Position numbers and translations under genes: made by a program
The notes under the pieces: generated by a model
Told to the model about the DNA's origin: nothing
The model's database searches: none
What the model saw: the letters and a program-made list of their open reading frames with translations, nothing else
Assembly: GCA_964648465.1 (NCBI GenBank)
Contig: CAZYMU010000005.1
Location: 1-64,000 of the forward strand
From: Aminicenans sp964648465
Lineage (GTDB): Bacteria; Acidobacteriota; Aminicenantia; Aminicenantales; Aminicenantaceae
Length of the DNA: 64,000 nucleotides
Direction of reading: 5' to 3'
Part shown: piece after piece, positions 62,159 through 64,000 of the stretch
How the letters are laid out: each line of letters begins with the position of its first letter
Position numbering within the stretch: the first letter of the stretch is position 1

Positions 62159-62852
62159 ATTTAATGAGCAAATCATTTTATATCTCTATGGAGAGTTAAG
62201 CGAAAAAGAAAGCTCTGAGTTAGAAAGTCACCTCGGGAAATGTTCCAAATGTTCCAAAGATCTAGAATACACAAAAAAAATCTTCCGTCTGTTGAATGAA
62301 GCCGAAATAGAAGAAACTCCGGAAGCAAACTGGGAAAAATGCTGGAAAGGCATCAATACAGGCATATCTGAAACCACCGGCAAGTCGAAAAATCGCTTTT
62401 TCTTTCCAGGATGGGCACTCGTATCTACTGCGGTTATTCTAGTTCTATTCATTGGAATTTTTATCGGAAGATTCTGGATCTCTTCAGGACATGAATCTTT
62501 CCACCAGGAAACCGCATCCAGGAAATTTATCCAGCAAACATTGAAGGAACACTTCGAGGAACTCAAACCAATCCTTGTTGAATATTCAAACGACTCTCTC
62601 CAGGAAAAAACCAGTACCAGCATCATGATGGATAAAAAAACAGCTCAAAATCTCATCATCCAGAATATTCTCCTGAAGAGGATAGCCGCTGAGACCGATC
62701 CTTCCACCGTACAGCTTCTTGAAGATGTAGATATGGTATTAAGAGAAATCGCAAACCAAAAGAGTGAAAGCAAAGAAATCCATGCTTTAATCAAAGAAGC
62801 TATCGATAAAAGAGATATCCTTTTTAAAATGGAAATCTTACGAAAAATATAA
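62145..62852 (+). CDS. Anti-sigma factor with zf-HC2 zinc finger and one membrane helix
   Basis: 235 aa. The N-terminal zinc finger reads HLGKCSKC after MKCSKFNEQIILYLYGELS, the H-x3-C-x2-C pattern of zinc anti-sigma domains. One membrane helix lies near 85-108 (WALVSTAVILVLFIGIFIG). The periplasmic tail of about 125 residues is helical and charged. Normally the finger binds the sigma factor at the membrane and releases it on a signal. Possible proteolysis-sensitive segments cannot be assigned. Confidence 0.9.
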   Translation: MKCSKFNEQIILYLYGELSEKESSELESHLGKCSKCSKDLEYTKKIFRLLNEAEIEETPEANWEKCWKGINTGISETTGKSKNRFFFPGWALVSTAVILVLFIGIFIGRFWISSGHESFHQETASRKFIQQTLKEHFEELKPILVEYSNDSLQEKTSTSIMMDKKTAQNLIIQNILLKRIAAETDPSTVQLLEDVDMVLREIANQKSESKEIHALIKEAIDKRDILFKMEILRKI

Positions 62853-62866
62853 GGAGGTTTACTACA

Positions 62867-64000
62867 ATGAAAACCATCAAAACTATCTCATTAATCCTAA
62901 CTTTAACATTAATCTTCGGAGGATTTCTTATCTCGCAGGAAAAGGCAAAAGACCAGGAACTTTTCGAAAAAGCAAAAAAATTCATCTACCAAAAAGAGTG
63001 GATGGAAGCTGTCAAAGAATTGGATAAAATCACTGAAGAATTCAAAAAAAGCAAATATCTGGCCGAATCTCTTTACTGGTTAGGTTACAGTTTGGACAGA
63101 TACAGCAGCACTCTTACGAACATGGAAAAGCAGCTCGAAATTAAAGAAGATGCCCTTAAGCATCTCGATTCTATGATTATAAGTTATTCAACAAGTTCAT
63201 GGGCAGATGATGCCAAGGTCCTCAGAGTCCAAATCGCTGAAGAGCTTGTCAAGAATGGCCTTCCAGAATTTCGAAAATACATAAACGGAAGTCTGGAATC
63301 ACTAGAAGGCCTCGAGGGATTAGAAGGTCTTGAGGAATTAGGATTGGAGGATTTACACCCAGAAGAAAACATCGATCCAGAATTAGAACTTAAATTAGTG
63401 GCGTTGAATGCCCTGCTTAACGTGGATGAAGAAAAGGCTTTCCCCATAGTAGAAAAAATAGTCAGAAAGAGTGAAGATGCCAAACTTAGAGAGCGAGCTG
63501 TTTTTATCCTCGGCCAATCCAAAGATTCAAGAGTCACTCCCTTGATGGCCGAGTTGGCTGCAAAAGATTCCGATCTAAGGGTTAAAGAATGTGCGATTTT
63601 CTGGCTTGGGCAGAGAAAAGACAAAGAAAGTCTCGATACACTTTTGAAAATTTATGACACTGAAACTGATACCCGCATCAAAGAGAAGCTCCTTTTTGCG
63701 TTTTCTCAAAACAAAAGCAAAAAGGCAAGAGAAAAACTCCTTGATATTGCAAAAAATGATAAGGATATGGAAGCAAGGGAAAAGGCTATCTTCTGGATAG
63801 GGGAAGAAAAAAACGAAGAGGTTTTAGATATACTATCAGATATGTATTCTAAAACAGACAATGTCAATCTCAAGAAAAGAATGATTTTTTCAATCTCACA
63901 AAACAAGAGTGACAAAGCTATTAAAATGCTAATCGAATTGGCAAAAAAAGAGAAAGACTATGAACTTAAAAAACAGATTGTCTTCTGGTTAGGCCAATCG
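62867..64000 (+). CDS. Secreted HEAT-repeat protein (3' end outside window)
   Basis: 378 codons to the window edge, no stop. ATG 62867 has the strong ribosome site AAGGAGG 9 bp upstream. The signal peptide is KTIKTISLILTLTLIFGGFL and ends near SQE. Residues about 28-110 form a helical TPR-like region (FIYQKEWMEAVKELDKITEEF), followed by an acidic GLEGLEGLEELG stretch. From about 150 on, HEAT/PBS-lyase-type repeats recur with units such as RERAVFILGQSKDSRVT and KEKLLFAFSQNKSKKARE, about 31-36 residues apart. It is the third gene of the sigma/anti-sigma operon and probably its output, perhaps a periplasmic scaffold. Confidence 0.88.
   Translation, partial: MKTIKTISLILTLTLIFGGFLISQEKAKDQELFEKAKKFIYQKEWMEAVKELDKITEEFKKSKYLAESLYWLGYSLDRYSSTLTNMEKQLEIKEDALKHLDSMIISYSTSSWADDAKVLRVQIAEELVKNGLPEFRKYINGSLESLEGLEGLEGLEELGLEDLHPEENIDPELELKLVALNALLNVDEEKAFPIVEKIVRKSEDAKLRERAVFILGQSKDSRVTPLMAELAAKDSDLRVKECAIFWLGQRKDKESLDTLLKIYDTETDTRIKEKLLFAFSQNKSKKAREKLLDIAKNDKDMEAREKAIFWIGEEKNEEVLDILSDMYSKTDNVNLKKRMIFSISQNKSDKAIKMLIELAKKEKDYELKKQIVFWLGQS

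Overview
The window looks like a chromosome segment of a strictly anaerobic (or at most O2-tolerant) Gram-negative bacterium with an AT-rich genome. Supporting evidence: a cytosolic Hdr/fumarate-reductase electron-transfer operon, an O2/superoxide defence cluster built on a flavodiiron protein and superoxide reductase instead of oxidases and catalase, lipoproteins, an outer-membrane barrel protein ending in an aromatic residue, and a long Wzx/Wzy-type polysaccharide locus. The mix of M1-like secreted peptidase, DUF6067/DUF5107 proteins and a sigma/anti-sigma/HEAT-repeat operon would fit candidate phylum Aminicenantes (Acidobacteriota-like). That placement is inference from gene content only; there is no rRNA here to confirm it.

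Layout. (1) 1-3.6 kb: an IS21-like end cutting a POT peptide transporter, a 5'-truncated ferric-reductase-like fragment, a secreted protein, a CsgG-like lipoprotein behind a consensus promoter, and a bactofilin remnant. (2) 3.6-10.3 kb, minus strand: thiol:fumarate-reductase-like flavoprotein and Fe-S subunits plus HdrB, HdrC and HdrA. These are preceded by an orphan KorD ferredoxin, a C-terminal scrap resembling KorC, and a scrap of one more upstream gene, so a 2-oxoacid oxidoreductase operon seems to have been deleted here. (3) 10.7-14 kb: M1-like peptidase and an isoprenylcysteine/phospholipid-type methyltransferase. (4) 14-21 kb: Fur/PerR (frameshifted), flavodiiron protein, desulfoferrodoxin, peroxiredoxin, small winged helix and ferritin-like protein. 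Convergent to these are a ThiS-ThiF fusion, an SO_0444-type permease and a barrel protein. (5) 21.2-49.6 kb: polysaccharide locus with two initiating phosphotransferases, flippase, two ligase/polymerase-type proteins, Alg13/Alg14-like pair, several GT4 and one GT2 transferase, AsnB, WecB, a WlbA-WbpD-zinc-ribbon fusion, and an AT-rich plus-strand legB/legC-type module. (6) 49.7-54.4 kb: large secreted glycosidase-like protein and a decayed DUF5107/TPR lipoprotein gene. (7) 54.4-61.5 kb: higBA toxin-antitoxin and an HD phosphohydrolase bracketed by 69-bp direct repeats, then lepA, a coupled small-protein/nucleotidyltransferase pair, tRNA-Arg, a YprB-like nuclease and YjbQ. (8) 61.6-64 kb: ECF sigma factor, zinc-finger anti-sigma and a secreted HEAT-repeat protein that runs off the window.

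The most interesting unit is the hdrA-hdrC-hdrB-tfrB-tfrA operon. It places a quinone-independent fumarate reductase/succinate dehydrogenase head on an electron-bifurcating HdrABC core. Its HdrA carries a fused MvhD-like C-terminal domain that has lost nearly all of its cluster-binding cysteines. The window also holds an unusual number of recently broken genes (POT transporter, ferric reductase, bactofilin, kor genes, fur, DUF5107), which points to ongoing reduction or to assembly errors that read mapping should separate.
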